NCBI RefSeq assembly: GCF_004919095.1
Contig: NZ_STGJ01000006.1
Location: forward strand, 1-64,000
Reading direction: 5' to 3'
From: Crenobacter intestini
GTDB lineage: Bacteria > Pseudomonadota > Gammaproteobacteria > Burkholderiales > Chromobacteriaceae
Length of the DNA: 64,000 nucleotides
The notes beneath the pieces were generated by a model that made no database searches, had not been told where the DNA came from, and saw only the letters and a program-made list of their open reading frames with translations. A program made the translations under genes and the position numbers. Below, in pieces: positions 22,212-31,071 of this stretch (within the stretch, counting starts at the first letter, position 1; each line of letters starts with the position of its first letter).

Positions 22212-22771
22212 TGAATAGACGATTCCTGCTCACCGCCCTCTTCGCGGCCACCCTCTCCCCGCTTGCCGCCGCCACGCCCGCGCAGCTGGTGGTCGAAGTG
22301 AATGCCAGCCAGCGCCAGGGCGGCGCCAGCATCCAGTGGGGGCAGTCCGGCGCCGGCGGCTGGTCGCTGTCCAGCGGCAGCAACCATGGCGGCAGCACCC
22401 AATCGGTGATGGTGCAGGACGGCATGAGCGCGTCGATCTCCTTCGGCGAAGAACGCGCGGTACCGTGGTGGATAGGCGGGGACGGCGGCAGCGTGCAGCA
22501 GGCGGTGCGCGGCTTCTGGGTGACGCCCACGCTCACCGGCGCGAACACCGTCAGGCTGTCGGTCGCCGTCGACGACAGCCGCTTCGCCGGCGACGGGCAG
22601 GTCAAGGGGCGGCGCCTCGTCACCGAGATCAGCGCGCCGCTGGGTCAGTGGGTGACCGTCGGCCGCTTTGACGAACAGGCAAGTGGCGCGCGCATCTTCG
22701 TGTTCGGCGCCCAAGTCGCCTCAAGCGGCGGCGGCAGCGAGATCCGCCTGCGGGTTTTGCGCGCGCGTTAA
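22208..22771 (+). CDS. Exported protein of unknown function
   Basis: A 187-residue protein with a signal peptide (about 1-21, ending AAATP). The mature part is rich in Gly/Ser (SLSSGSNHGGSTQSVMVQDGM) and predicted beta strands. It ends in LRVLRAR and has no cysteine or catalytic motif that I recognise. The pattern of a short exported beta-domain after a Gly/Ser stretch is reminiscent of secretin N-domain-like proteins, but this is weak. The ATG overlaps the UbiB-like stop, so the two are co-translated. Confidence 0.7.
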
Positions 22772-22773
22772 GC

Positions 22774-24132
22774 CTAGCGCTCGCTGATGAAGTCGACCGC
22801 CTGCGACAGGCGCTCGACGCCGATCACCTCCAGCCCTTCGATCGCCTGGCGTGGCCGGTTGGCCAGCGGCACCAGCGCGCGGGTGAACCCGAGCTTGGCC
22901 GCCTCGCGCAGCCGCTCCTGGCCGCGGGTCACCGGGCGCACCTCGCCGGCGAGGCCCAGTTCGCCGAACACCACCAGTTTCTCCGGCAGCGGCTTGTTGC
23001 GCAGCGACGAGACCATCGCCAGCACCAGCGCGAGGTCCGCCGCCGGCTCGCCGATCTTCACCCCGCCCACCGCGTTGAGGAACACGTCCTGGTCGAAACA
23101 GGCGACCTCGGCGTGGCGGTGCATCACGGCAAGCAAAAGCGCGAGGCGGTTCTGGTCGAGGCCGACTGCCAGGCGCCTGGGCTGGTAGCCGTGCGCGTCG
23201 TCGACCAGCGCCTGCACTTCGACCAGCAAGGGGCGCGTGCCCTCCTGGCTGACCGTCACGCACGAGCCGGCGACGTCGTCGCGGTACGAGGACAGGAAGA
23301 TCGCCGAGGGGTTGGAAACGCCGCGGATGCCGCGCTCGGTCATCGCGAACACGCCCAGCTCGTTGGCCGCGCCGAAGCGGTTCTTGATCGCGCGGATCAT
23401 GCGGTAGCTCGAGTGGCTGTCGCCCTCGAAGTAGAGCACGGTGTCGACGATATGCTCGAGCACGCGCGGGCCGGCGATCGCGCCTTCCTTGGTGACATGG
23501 CCGACCAGGATGATGGTGATGCCCGACTGCTTGGCGATGCGGGTGAGTTGCGCCGCGCACTCGCGCACCTGCGACACCGAGCCGGGCGCCGAGCTGACCT
23601 GGTCCGAATACAGGGTCTGGATCGAGTCGATCACCGCGACCTTGGGCTGCTCGTGCTTGAGCGCGGCGAGGATGGCCTCGAGGCGGATCTCGGCGAGCAG
23701 GCGAACCTGGTTCGCGTCCAGTTGCAAGCGCGCCGCGCGCAAGGCGATCTGCTGCGGCGATTCCTCTCCCGACACGTAGAGCACCTTCTCGCGCGCGCCC
23801 AGCGTTGCGAGCGCCTGCAAGAGCAGCGTCGACTTGCCGATGCCGGGGTCGCCACCGAGCAGAATCACGCCGCCGGCCACCAGCCCGCCGCCGAGCACCC
23901 GGTCGAGCTCTTCCATGCCCGAACTGGTGCGCGGCACCTCCTCGGCCTGCACCGCGGCGAGCGACTCGACCCGGCTCGCGTGGCTGGTCCAGCTCTCGAA
24001 ACGCTGGGTCTGCGGCGTGTCGACCGTCTCGACGAGGGTGTTCCACGCATTGCAATGCGGGCACTGCCCCTGCCACTTGGGGGACGTGCCGCCGCATTCG
24101 GTACAACTGTAGAGGGTCTTGCTTTTGGCCAT
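22774..24132 (-). CDS. radA: DNA repair protein RadA
   Basis: A 452-residue RecA-like, Lon-like ATPase that drives branch migration in recombination. The N-terminal zinc finger is C10-x2-C13 ... C24-x2-C27. Walker A GGDPGIGKST is at 93-102, VSGEES and the RadA-specific KNRFGAANELGVF follow, and the C-terminal Lon-protease-like fold is non-proteolytic. It converges on the exported-protein gene with two bases between stops. Confidence 0.97.
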   Translation of the reverse strand: MAKSKTLYSCTECGGTSPKWQGQCPHCNAWNTLVETVDTPQTQRFESWTSHASRVESLAAVQAEEVPRTSSGMEELDRVLGGGLVAGGVILLGGDPGIGKSTLLLQALATLGAREKVLYVSGEESPQQIALRAARLQLDANQVRLLAEIRLEAILAALKHEQPKVAVIDSIQTLYSDQVSSAPGSVSQVRECAAQLTRIAKQSGITIILVGHVTKEGAIAGPRVLEHIVDTVLYFEGDSHSSYRMIRAIKNRFGAANELGVFAMTERGIRGVSNPSAIFLSSYRDDVAGSCVTVSQEGTRPLLVEVQALVDDAHGYQPRRLAVGLDQNRLALLLAVMHRHAEVACFDQDVFLNAVGGVKIGEPAADLALVLAMVSSLRNKPLPEKLVVFGELGLAGEVRPVTRGQERLREAAKLGFTRALVPLANRPRQAIEGLEVIGVERLSQAVDFISER

Positions 24133-24169
24133 AGGCTGGACTCCGGCCCCGCCGGGGCCGTACGCGTTC

Positions 24170-24300
24170 AGCGCAGCGCCAGCAGGGACAAGACGCGGTG
24201 GCGGCTGACGCCGGCCAACGCGGGGATGACTTCGAAAAGGACTTGTTCGCCGTCGGGGCGGCTACCCCTTTCAGAACTCGTTTTCGACCGTGACAGGCCA
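24170..24300. repeat. Possible decayed extragenic repeat upstream of radA
   Basis: This gene-free 130 bases contains a segment whose minus-strand reading resembles the VIPAKAGIQ-type conceptual translation of extragenic palindromic repeats (here VIPALAGVS, about 24200-24235). Only one copy is seen in the window, so repetition cannot be shown. Confidence 0.2.
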
Positions 24301-24310
24301 AAGAGTATCC

Positions 24311-24823
24311 TCAGCTTGGCGACTGCCGCTGGACTTCCTTGATGACTTCCAGCAGGCGCTCTTGGTCGGCCTCGGTCGCGGCGCCCTTCTGTTCGTTGCC
24401 GGCGCGTGCGCGCATCGCCGAGAGCACTGCCTTGACCTGCGGATCGTTGGCGGCCTGCTTGTCGGCCTCTTCGGTGGTCAGCGCGCGCGGGCCGGGCGGC
24501 TGCGCGGGCGGCGCCATCTGCACGGTGGCCGGCGGCTTGGCCACGATAGGCTTGACACCGCTGACTGTCTTGCCGGCCTTGTCGGCAGGCGGCGCCATGG
24601 TGTCCAACTTGTTCCTCACCATGTACTCGTTCATCTCGCGCCAACCGGCGTAGATCGACGCCTGCCCCGCGTCCGGGTTGCGCAGGAAGCATTCTTCCAG
24701 CGAACGGCCGGTCTGCCGGCACGCGGCGCCGATCGCCTTGTTGGCGTCGTCGTTAAGCCCGGTCACGTTGCCGATCCAGTTGCAGCCGGCAACCAGCGGC
24801 AACGCCAGAAGAAACACGCGCAT
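24311..24823 (-). CDS. Lipoprotein at the end of the squalene operon
   Basis: A 170-residue lipoprotein. A very short signal MRVFLLALPLVAGC gives a lipobox (V-A-G-C) with Cys14 as the lipidated residue. The rest has CRQTGRSLEECFLRNP, where two cysteines could form a disulfide, then a Pro/Ala linker and a charged helix. No named family. The ATG at 24823 is chosen because GGAGG lies six bases ahead; a nearer ATG overlaps that site. It follows the SDR by 11 bases, so it is the fifth gene of hpnC-D-E-SDR. Confidence 0.75.
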   Translation of the reverse strand: MRVFLLALPLVAGCNWIGNVTGLNDDANKAIGAACRQTGRSLEECFLRNPDAGQASIYAGWREMNEYMVRNKLDTMAPPADKAGKTVSGVKPIVAKPPATVQMAPPAQPPGPRALTTEEADKQAANDPQVKAVLSAMRARAGNEQKGAATEADQERLLEVIKEVQRQSPS

Positions 24824-24834
24824 CACCATCCTCC

Positions 24835-25584
24835 TTACACGGCCTGTACTTGCGGCCGCAAATCCAGCTCGATGATGCACCCGCTTTGCGGGGCGCTGTC
24901 GTCGCCCATCCAGTAGACGAAGTGTTCGACCAGTGCTTCCAGGCTACCGCGCTCGCTCTTCGCCTCGCCCGGGTGGGTGCGCAGCCGTTGCGGCGAGTTG
25001 ACCGACCCCGGCGCGATCAGGTTGACGCGGAGGTTCGGGTAGATGTCCCACTCGTTAGCGGCGACCTGGGTCAGGTAAGCCACACCGGCCTTGGACGCGC
25101 CGAACGCGCCCCAGTAAGGCGCCGGGTGCTGGCCGTGCGTCTCGCCGACGAACAGCACCGACGCGGCGGGCGACACCTTGAGCAGCGGCAGGCAGGCGCG
25201 GGTCAGCGCGAACGGCACCACGGTGTTGATGCGGTACTGGTTCAGCCACTCGTCCATGCGCTGGTCGGTCAAGGGCGAGAGCGCGTAGAAGTAAGCGGCG
25301 CAGTGCACGATGCCGTCGAGGCGGCCGACCGCCTGGTGGATCTGGTAGGCGAGGTTGTTGAAGGTGTCGTCGTTCGCTTCGTTAAGGTCCAGCGGGATCG
25401 CCAGCGGCTCCGGCCCACCCTCGGCGACGATGCGGTCGTACAAGGCCTCGAGTTTCTTCACGCCGCGCGCGAGCAGCACCACCGTCGCGCCTTCCTGCGC
25501 ATAACGCAGCGAGACCGCCTCGCCGATGCCCTGGGTCGCGCCGGTGACGAGGATCACGCGGCCGGCAAGCTTTTTGTCGTTCAT
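24835..25584 (-). CDS. YciK-like short-chain dehydrogenase/reductase, atypical active site
   Basis: A 249-residue SDR fold. The cofactor motif TGATQGIGEA (14-23) and LARG are intact, so NAD(P) binding is likely. The catalytic Tyr-x3-Lys is F161-GAS-K165, and the serine normally 13 residues earlier is in GETHG with no serine; the NNAG motif reads HCAAY. Classic SDR chemistry is therefore doubtful. It may be a non-classical enzyme or a structural partner. It overlaps hpnE by ATGA. Confidence 0.8.
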   Translation of the reverse strand: MNDKKLAGRVILVTGATQGIGEAVSLRYAQEGATVVLLARGVKKLEALYDRIVAEGGPEPLAIPLDLNEANDDTFNNLAYQIHQAVGRLDGIVHCAAYFYALSPLTDQRMDEWLNQYRINTVVPFALTRACLPLLKVSPAASVLFVGETHGQHPAPYWGAFGASKAGVAYLTQVAANEWDIYPNLRVNLIAPGSVNSPQRLRTHPGEAKSERGSLEALVEHFVYWMGDDSAPQSGCIIELDLRPQVQAV

Positions 25585-26861
25585 GTCGGTTTCTGTTTTC
25601 GTGGTTTGTGTGTCCAGTCGGCCATCAGCGCGGCGGCGGCGGCGCGGCCGCTTTGTACCGCGCCTTCCAGCGTCGCCGGGTAGACCGGGTGCACCCAGTC
25701 GCCGGCAAGGTAGCCGTATTCTACCTGCAAGCGAGTGTCTGGTCGCGCAAGCCCTAGCGCCGCCTCGAAGGTGGCGCGCCGCTCGCGGATCACCCGCATT
25801 TCATGCACTGCCACCGGCCGGCCGCACGCGGTGGCAAGGTCGCGCACGAGGCCTTCCTGCAGCGCCGTGTCGTCCAGTTCGTCGCAACTCACCACCGCGG
25901 CGACCTCGCCTGGCTCGCCGCCCAGGCGCGCACGGTCGAACAGCCAGTGCACGGTGCCGTGCGCGAGGCCCGTCATCACCCGCGGCAGCGCCGCGTCGGT
26001 CTTCGCGTATATCGTTGTTATCGGCCGCGTCCGCCATTGCTGAAGGGTGCCCCTCGCCTCTTCGGGCAATAGCGTCGCGGCGTGCCACGGCGCGACCGCC
26101 AGCACCAGCGCGTCGAAACGCTCGCCGTCGACCCACACCCCGTCGCCCTGCCAGTCAACCGCCTTGACCCGATGGCTGGCGACGCAGCGCGCGCCCTGCC
26201 CCGCCAGATAGCGCCACGCGGGCCCGGGCAGCACGCTTGTAAGGTCGGTGCGCGGCAGCAACAGCTCGCCGTCTTCGCGCGCGCCGCCGCAACTGTCGCC
26301 CAGCACCCGCGCGAAGGTCGCCATCGACGCGACGTCGGGCGGGGTGTTCAGCGCCGACAGCAGCAGGGGCCGCCAGAAGCCGTCGATCAGCGCCGGCGTC
26401 TGCCTTGTTGCCAGCAGCCAGTCCTGGACGGTGGTGTCGGGTTCGACCCGGTAGCCGGAGCGCGCAAGCGAGGCCAAGGCGCGCAAGAAAAGCGCCTTGT
26501 CGCGCCAAGCCAGGCGCTTGGCCGCCAGCAGGCCGGCGAGCACGTGCAGCGGCGACGGCAGCGCGGGGGTGGTGAAATTCAGCGCGTCGCACATCGGCCA
26601 CGACAGCGGCAGGCGCAGCAAGGCCTGCTCCGGGTCGACGCCGATGGTACGCATCAGATCGAGCGTCGCGCGGTAGGCGCCGACCAGGATGTGCTGGCCG
26701 TTGTCGAGGTGGCCGGCCGCGCCCTGCGCGCGCCGCGCGCGTCCGCCGGGCTGGCGGCCGGCCTCGAATACGGTGAGCTTTGCAAACCCTGACAGCGCGA
26801 CGGCGGCGGACAAGCCCGCCCAGCCGGCGCCGACCACCGCGACCCGCGGCTTGGCAGCCAT
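25581..26861 (-). CDS. hpnE: Hydroxysqualene dehydroxylase HpnE
   Basis: A 426-residue FAD-dependent amine-oxidase-like enzyme that converts hydroxysqualene to squalene, the last of three steps from farnesyl diphosphate. The N-terminal VAVVGAGWAGLSAAVALSG (7-25) binds FAD, followed by FEAGRQPGGRAR; the C-terminal YLAGDWVHPVYPATLEGAVQSG closes the FAD site. The ATG at 26861 lies two bases after the hpnD stop. Assignment rests on family resemblance and on the hpnC-hpnD context. Confidence 0.93.
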   Translation of the reverse strand: MAAKPRVAVVGAGWAGLSAAVALSGFAKLTVFEAGRQPGGRARRAQGAAGHLDNGQHILVGAYRATLDLMRTIGVDPEQALLRLPLSWPMCDALNFTTPALPSPLHVLAGLLAAKRLAWRDKALFLRALASLARSGYRVEPDTTVQDWLLATRQTPALIDGFWRPLLLSALNTPPDVASMATFARVLGDSCGGAREDGELLLPRTDLTSVLPGPAWRYLAGQGARCVASHRVKAVDWQGDGVWVDGERFDALVLAVAPWHAATLLPEEARGTLQQWRTRPITTIYAKTDAALPRVMTGLAHGTVHWLFDRARLGGEPGEVAAVVSCDELDDTALQEGLVRDLATACGRPVAVHEMRVIRERRATFEAALGLARPDTRLQVEYGYLAGDWVHPVYPATLEGAVQSGRAAAAALMADWTHKPRKQKPT

Positions 26862-26863
26862 AT

Positions 26864-27709
26864 TCACGGCCGGTAGCCGAACGCCCAGGTCGACAGCGCG
26901 ATCAGGCCCTTGCGCGCGGTGCCGAGGCGCAAATGCTGGTTGAGCACCTTGCCCGCGCCCTCCTTGGCGACTTCCTCGAGCAGGGTGCGGTAGATCGCCG
27001 CCATCATCAGGCCGGGCGATTGCGCCTTGCGGTCGCCCGCGGGCAGCAGCGCCCACGCGCGGCGGTAGTGTTCGCGCGCGCGTTCGATCTGGAAGTCCAT
27101 CAGCGCGGCGAAGGCGTCGCTCTCGCGGTAGGCGAAGATGTCGGCGGCCGGCACGCCGAAGCGCTCGAGGTCTTCGATGGGCAGGTAGAGGCGGCCGCGG
27201 CGCGCGTCCTCGCCGACGTCGCGGATGATGTTGGTCAGCTGCAGCGCGAGCCCCAGCTCGTGCGCGTACTTGAGCGTCGCGCGGTCCCGGTAACCGAACA
27301 CCTGCGCCGAGAGCTGGCCGACCACGCCGGCGACGCGGTGGCAATACAGGGACAAATCGGCAAAGCGCGGGTAGCGCGGCACGTCGAGGTCCATCTGCAT
27401 GCCGTCGATGATTTCTTCGAACAGGCCCTGCGGCAAGTCGAACGCGGCCACATGCGGCTGCAGCGCGCGGGTCACCGGGTGCTGCGGATCACCGGCATAT
27501 AGGCGGCCGATCTCCTCGCGCCACCACGCAAGCTTGGCGCGGGCGACCGCGTCGTCGTGCACCTCGTCGACCACGTCGTCGACCTCGCGGCAGAACGCGT
27601 AAAGCGCGGTCATCGCGTCGCGTCTGGCCGCCGGCAGGAAGCGGAAGGCGACGGTAAAGCTCGACCCGCTGCGGGCGGCCTTGTCCTGGCAATATTGTTG
27701 CGGCGTCAA
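26864..27709 (-). CDS. hpnD: Presqualene diphosphate synthase HpnD
   Basis: A 281-residue head-to-head prenyl synthase condensing two farnesyl diphosphates to presqualene diphosphate. The two aspartate-rich motifs are REVDDVVDEVHDD (about 41-53) and NIIRDVGEDARRGRLYLP (about 160-177). The start is TTG at 27709 with GGAG about eight bases upstream; no in-frame ATG fits as well. It lies 12 bases after hpnC. Confidence 0.93.
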   Translation of the reverse strand: MTPQQYCQDKAARSGSSFTVAFRFLPAARRDAMTALYAFCREVDDVVDEVHDDAVARAKLAWWREEIGRLYAGDPQHPVTRALQPHVAAFDLPQGLFEEIIDGMQMDLDVPRYPRFADLSLYCHRVAGVVGQLSAQVFGYRDRATLKYAHELGLALQLTNIIRDVGEDARRGRLYLPIEDLERFGVPAADIFAYRESDAFAALMDFQIERAREHYRRAWALLPAGDRKAQSPGLMMAAIYRTLLEEVAKEGAGKVLNQHLRLGTARKGLIALSTWAFGYRP

Positions 27710-27721
27710 AAGGCGCTCCTG

Positions 27722-28534
27722 TCAGCGGGCGCGCAAGGCGCGCCACAGCATGTATGCCCAGTCGCGGGCGGTCAGTTGCGGGCGGTGCGCGAACACGTCG
27801 CCACCGGCGTCGGAGAGTTTCTTCAGGATGCGCTCGCCGCCCAGGATGATCAGCCGCAATTCGAAGCCGAAGCGGCCGCCTAGGCGCCGGCCCAGCGGCG
27901 CGCCCGCGTCGAGCATCTTGCGGGCACGCTCGATCTGTTTTTTCATCAGCGCGCTCCACAGGCCGCCGGCGTCGCCCGCCGCGATCTGCGCCTCGCCCAC
28001 CCTGAAGTGGGCAAGGTCCGCCTGCGGCAGGTAGACCCGCCCCTTCTGCCAGTCGATCGCGACGTCCTGCAGGAAGTTGATCAGTTGCAAGGCGGTACAG
28101 ATACCGTCCGACATCGCCTGCGCGCGCGCGTCGCGCTCGCCGAACAGCGCGAGCATCAGGCGGCCGACCGGGTTGGCCGAGCGCCGGCAATAGTCGACCA
28201 GCTCGCCAAAGTCCGCGTAGCGGGTCTTCACCACGTCCTGGCTGAACGCCGAGAGCAGGTCGTAAAACGGCGGCAGCGGCAGCGCGTGCCGCGCAATCTC
28301 GGCCGAGAGCGCCTGCATCATCGGGCTTGGCGGCGTCTCGCCGCGCGCGATGGCGTCCAGCTCGGCGCGCAGCGCAGAGAGCGCGGCCAGTCTTTCTTCG
28401 GCAGACGCGTCACCCTCGTCGGCGATGTCGTCGGCTGTGCGCGCAAAATGGTAGATCGCGTGCACCGCGCGGCGCACGCGCCGCGGCAGGAAGATCGATC
28501 CGACCGGGAAGTTTTCGTAATGGTCGACGGACAT
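27722..28534 (-). CDS. hpnC: HpnC, converts presqualene diphosphate to hydroxysqualene
   Basis: A 270-residue member of the squalene/phytoene synthase superfamily. It starts SVDHYENFPVGS, typical of HpnC, with motifs ARTADDIADEGD (about 31-42) and NFLQDVAIDWQKGRVYLP (about 153-170). In the three-gene bacterial route it turns presqualene diphosphate into hydroxysqualene. First gene of the leftward operon; no squalene-hopene cyclase is in the window. Confidence 0.93.
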   Translation of the reverse strand: MSVDHYENFPVGSIFLPRRVRRAVHAIYHFARTADDIADEGDASAEERLAALSALRAELDAIARGETPPSPMMQALSAEIARHALPLPPFYDLLSAFSQDVVKTRYADFGELVDYCRRSANPVGRLMLALFGERDARAQAMSDGICTALQLINFLQDVAIDWQKGRVYLPQADLAHFRVGEAQIAAGDAGGLWSALMKKQIERARKMLDAGAPLGRRLGGRFGFELRLIILGGERILKKLSDAGGDVFAHRPQLTARDWAYMLWRALRAR

Positions 28535-28563
28535 GCAAGGGCGGTTTGGTCGCGGAAGCCGGC

Positions 28564-28569
28564 ATTATA
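28564..28569 (-). promoter_or_regulatory. -10 box of the hpnCDE operon
   Basis: A perfect TATAAT on the minus strand, 30 bases before the hpnC ATG. The -35 region is GC-rich with no good TTGACA match, so an activator may be needed or the element is weak. Confidence 0.5.
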
Positions 28570-28666
28570 CCGGCGCCGCGCGCGCCGCGCATGACAGGCG
28601 GCAGCCTGGTGCGGCGCGATAACTTGCCGCCCGCGCAAAAAAACGTAATTTTTTCCAAAAACACGC

Positions 28667-28695
28667 TTGACCGAAAAAATACGATTGCGTATAGT
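28667..28695 (+). promoter_or_regulatory. Promoter of the Ala-Glu-Ala tRNA cluster
   Basis: TTGACC (28667-28672) and TATAGT (28690-28695) with exactly 17 bases between, an A-rich spacer and a GC discriminator. The expected start is near 28702, about 38 bases before the first tRNA. Confidence 0.85.
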
Positions 28696-28739
28696 GCCGT
28701 TCTCGTCAGGACGCAACAGCGGCCCGACGAATCCCGAGT

Positions 28740-28815
<76 letters not shown>

Positions 28816-28848
28816 GAAACAGGATGGAAAGCACGGCTTTCCGTCACT

Positions 28849-28924
28849 GTCCCCATCGTCTAGAGGCCTAGGACACCGCCCTTTCACGGCGACGACCGGG
28901 GTTCGACTCCCCGTGGGGACGCCA
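28849..28924 (+). tRNA. tRNA-Glu (TTC)
   Basis: A 76-base cloverleaf with anticodon TTC in the loop CTTTCAC. The acceptor stem GTCCCCA pairs with TGGGGAC, and CCA is encoded. It sits between the two identical tRNA-Ala genes. Confidence 0.97.
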
Positions 28925-28929
28925 TTGCC

Positions 28930-29005
<76 letters not shown>

Positions 29006-29015
29006 GCAAACAGGA

Positions 29016-29044
29016 CAGGGTACCGCATCGCGGTACCCTGTTTT
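29016..29044 (+). terminator. Terminator of the second tRNA cluster
   Basis: An 11-bp perfect stem CAGGGTACCGC / GCGGTACCCTG with a three-base loop, followed by TTTT. Confidence 0.88.
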
Positions 29045-29111
29045 GCTTTGTGCCGCAGGCATGGCCACGCACCCGCGTCTAGAATGGCTGCATCACTTGC
29101 CCGCTCCTGCC

Positions 29112-29684
29112 ATGCTCAGCCAACTGATCGCCCACTACGGCTACCTTGCCCTGTTCGCCGGCACCCTTGTCGAGGGCGAGACCGTACTGATCCTCGCCGG
29201 CTTCTCCGCGCACCGCGGCTGGCTGGACTTCCCGCTGGTGGTAGCGGTGGCTGCCGCCGGCGGCAGCCTGGGCGACATCCTCGCCTACACGCTCGGCCGC
29301 TGGCAGGGCGAACGCCTGCTCGCCCGCTTCCCATCGCTCGCCGCACGGCGAGGCCGCATCGATACCCTGCTCGCACGCTTTTCCGCACCCATCATCGTCG
29401 GCATCCGCTTCATGTACGGCCTGCGCGTCGCCGGGCCCGTCCTGCTCGGCGTCGCACGGGTGCCGGCGGCGACCTTCGTCGGCTGGAACCTCGCCGGCGC
29501 GCTCGTGTGGGCGTGCGTGTTCGGAACGCTGGGCTATCTGTTCGGCGAGGCCGCGCTATTGCTGCTGGGCAGGATCGCGCACCTGGAAGGGCTGCTCTTC
29601 GCGCTGCTCGCCGTGCTCGCGCTGCCGCTGCTTGTCTGGCTGCGGCGGCGCGCGCACCGTGCGGCCGCTCAGGGCACGCGCTGA
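29112..29684 (+). CDS. DedA family membrane protein
   Basis: A 190-residue DedA/SNARE-associated (VTT) inner-membrane protein. Family motifs are FAGTLVEGETVLILAGF (about 15-31), GGSLGDILAYTLGRWQG and FIVGIRFMYGLRVAGPVLLG-type pore helices. DedA proteins act in lipid-carrier recycling and membrane homeostasis. The ATG at 29112 is chosen because the family begins at this hydrophobic segment. Its 3' end overlaps the convergent DUF1615 gene by 16 bases. Confidence 0.88.
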   Translation: MLSQLIAHYGYLALFAGTLVEGETVLILAGFSAHRGWLDFPLVVAVAAAGGSLGDILAYTLGRWQGERLLARFPSLAARRGRIDTLLARFSAPIIVGIRFMYGLRVAGPVLLGVARVPAATFVGWNLAGALVWACVFGTLGYLFGEAALLLLGRIAHLEGLLFALLAVLALPLLVWLRRRAHRAAAQGTR

Positions 29685-30874
29685 AGGCAGGTACGGTAGC
29701 GCCCGTCGACCCTGCCCGCGAACCACTCGGTGGTCAGCTTGCGGGTGATCTTCGGGCTTTTCAGCGCGATCTGCGGCATCGCCTCGCGCGGCGCGCGCAA
29801 GCCTTGCACGTCAGCGAGCGCGTAGACGCGGCGGTAGAGCTCGGTCTGCGCGAAGGCGGCAAACTTCTCCTGGCGCAAGTCGCGCGCGATCGCGTCACGC
29901 GACAGCCCGAGTCTGGAGCCCATCGCCTCCAGCGCGAACTGCGTCTCGCTGGGCAGCGCCTGCGCGCCGCGGTAGCTAAGCAAATCGCCGTCGCTACTGA
30001 GCGCGCGGCCGCTCAGGCGCGACACCAGCTGCTGAAACGCCGCGTTGCGGCTCGAGTAGCGGCCGGCGTTGAAGTCGGCGAAGCGGTACTTCATCTCGCT
30101 GTAGTTCACCGGGTACTGCAGCAGGTTGGCGATCCCGAAATAGAGCCCGCCGCGGCGGGTGAACACCTCGGCGCGCACCGACCCGGCGCGCGGGTAAGGG
30201 TAATGCGGCCACGCCGAGAGTTGCGCCTCGGCAAAGGCCACGCTCACCTGCATCGGCCCGCCGGTGCGCACCGGGTTGCCCATGCCGACGGGCAGACTCA
30301 GCCTGCGCGCCTCGCCCGACAACTCGTCGAACAACTCGGACACCTCGCGCTCGGTGCGCAGACTGTCGATGCGCGCCTTGTAGCTGCGTCCGTCGCGCGA
30401 AGGCTTCAGAAGCGCGGCCTTCACCAGCGCCATCGGCACCGGCGAGGCCTTCTTCTCGATGCCCGCCCACACCATGCCCGGCAGGCCAGGCACCACCGGG
30501 TCGGCCTGCCAGCTCGACTCCTGCTCGATCACCGCGATCGCCGCGCAGAAGTGCTCCTTGCTGTACGGGATCTTCAGCGCGCCAAACGCGGTCACCATCT
30601 CGTCGCGCCAGCCGTCACGGTCGCGGATGCCGGCCGGCAGCAAGCGCCCGGCCAGCGCGCGCGCTTCCGCCTCGCTGATGCGGGCAGGCACCACCGGCGC
30701 CGGCGGCGGCACGACCGGCACGCTCGCCGCCGGCGGCGGCAGCATGGGCACCGGGATCTCGACGGCGGAAGACGGCGGCGGCGCGACCACCACCGGCGCC
30801 GGCGTCTTCACCGAAGAGCACGCAGCGAGCAATACACAGGGAGCGAGCAGGGAGAGCTTGGCGCGCACGTTCAT
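29669..30874 (-). CDS. DUF1615 lipoprotein
   Basis: A 401-residue lipoprotein. The signal ends in LLAAC with lipidated Cys19. A Pro/Val/Ala linker (about 25-65) leads to the DUF1615 domain, in which FCAAIAVIEQESSW (about 109-122) with its glutamate resembles a lytic-transglycosylase-type active-site helix. Later motifs include GGPMQVSVAFAE, also reminiscent of that fold. Enzymatic activity is therefore plausible but not shown by sequence alone. Confidence 0.85.
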   Translation of the reverse strand: MNVRAKLSLLAPCVLLAACSSVKTPAPVVVAPPPSSAVEIPVPMLPPPAASVPVVPPPAPVVPARISEAEARALAGRLLPAGIRDRDGWRDEMVTAFGALKIPYSKEHFCAAIAVIEQESSWQADPVVPGLPGMVWAGIEKKASPVPMALVKAALLKPSRDGRSYKARIDSLRTEREVSELFDELSGEARRLSLPVGMGNPVRTGGPMQVSVAFAEAQLSAWPHYPYPRAGSVRAEVFTRRGGLYFGIANLLQYPVNYSEMKYRFADFNAGRYSSRNAAFQQLVSRLSGRALSSDGDLLSYRGAQALPSETQFALEAMGSRLGLSRDAIARDLRQEKFAAFAQTELYRRVYALADVQGLRAPREAMPQIALKSPKITRKLTTEWFAGRVDGRYRTCLQRVP

Positions 30875-31071
30875 TCCATCCAGATACGGAAAGCGCGAAG
30901 CTTAGCGCCAAGCCCGGCACGCCCACAATCCCGCGGCGGGGCACAAGTTTCTTCAGACGCGGACAAAACCCTGCAAAAACAAGGGCTATGCGCTTGATAC
31001 AAAACAAAAAACGCTGAAGACACAGGCACTTTCTGGCACAATGCGCCCCTTGCGAAAAAACACCAGCGACC

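Noticed and set aside
31040-31065. Sigma-54 promoter (TGGCAC...TTGC) upstream of ygiQ
   Set aside because: The GG-GC spacing is 15 bases rather than the required 10.
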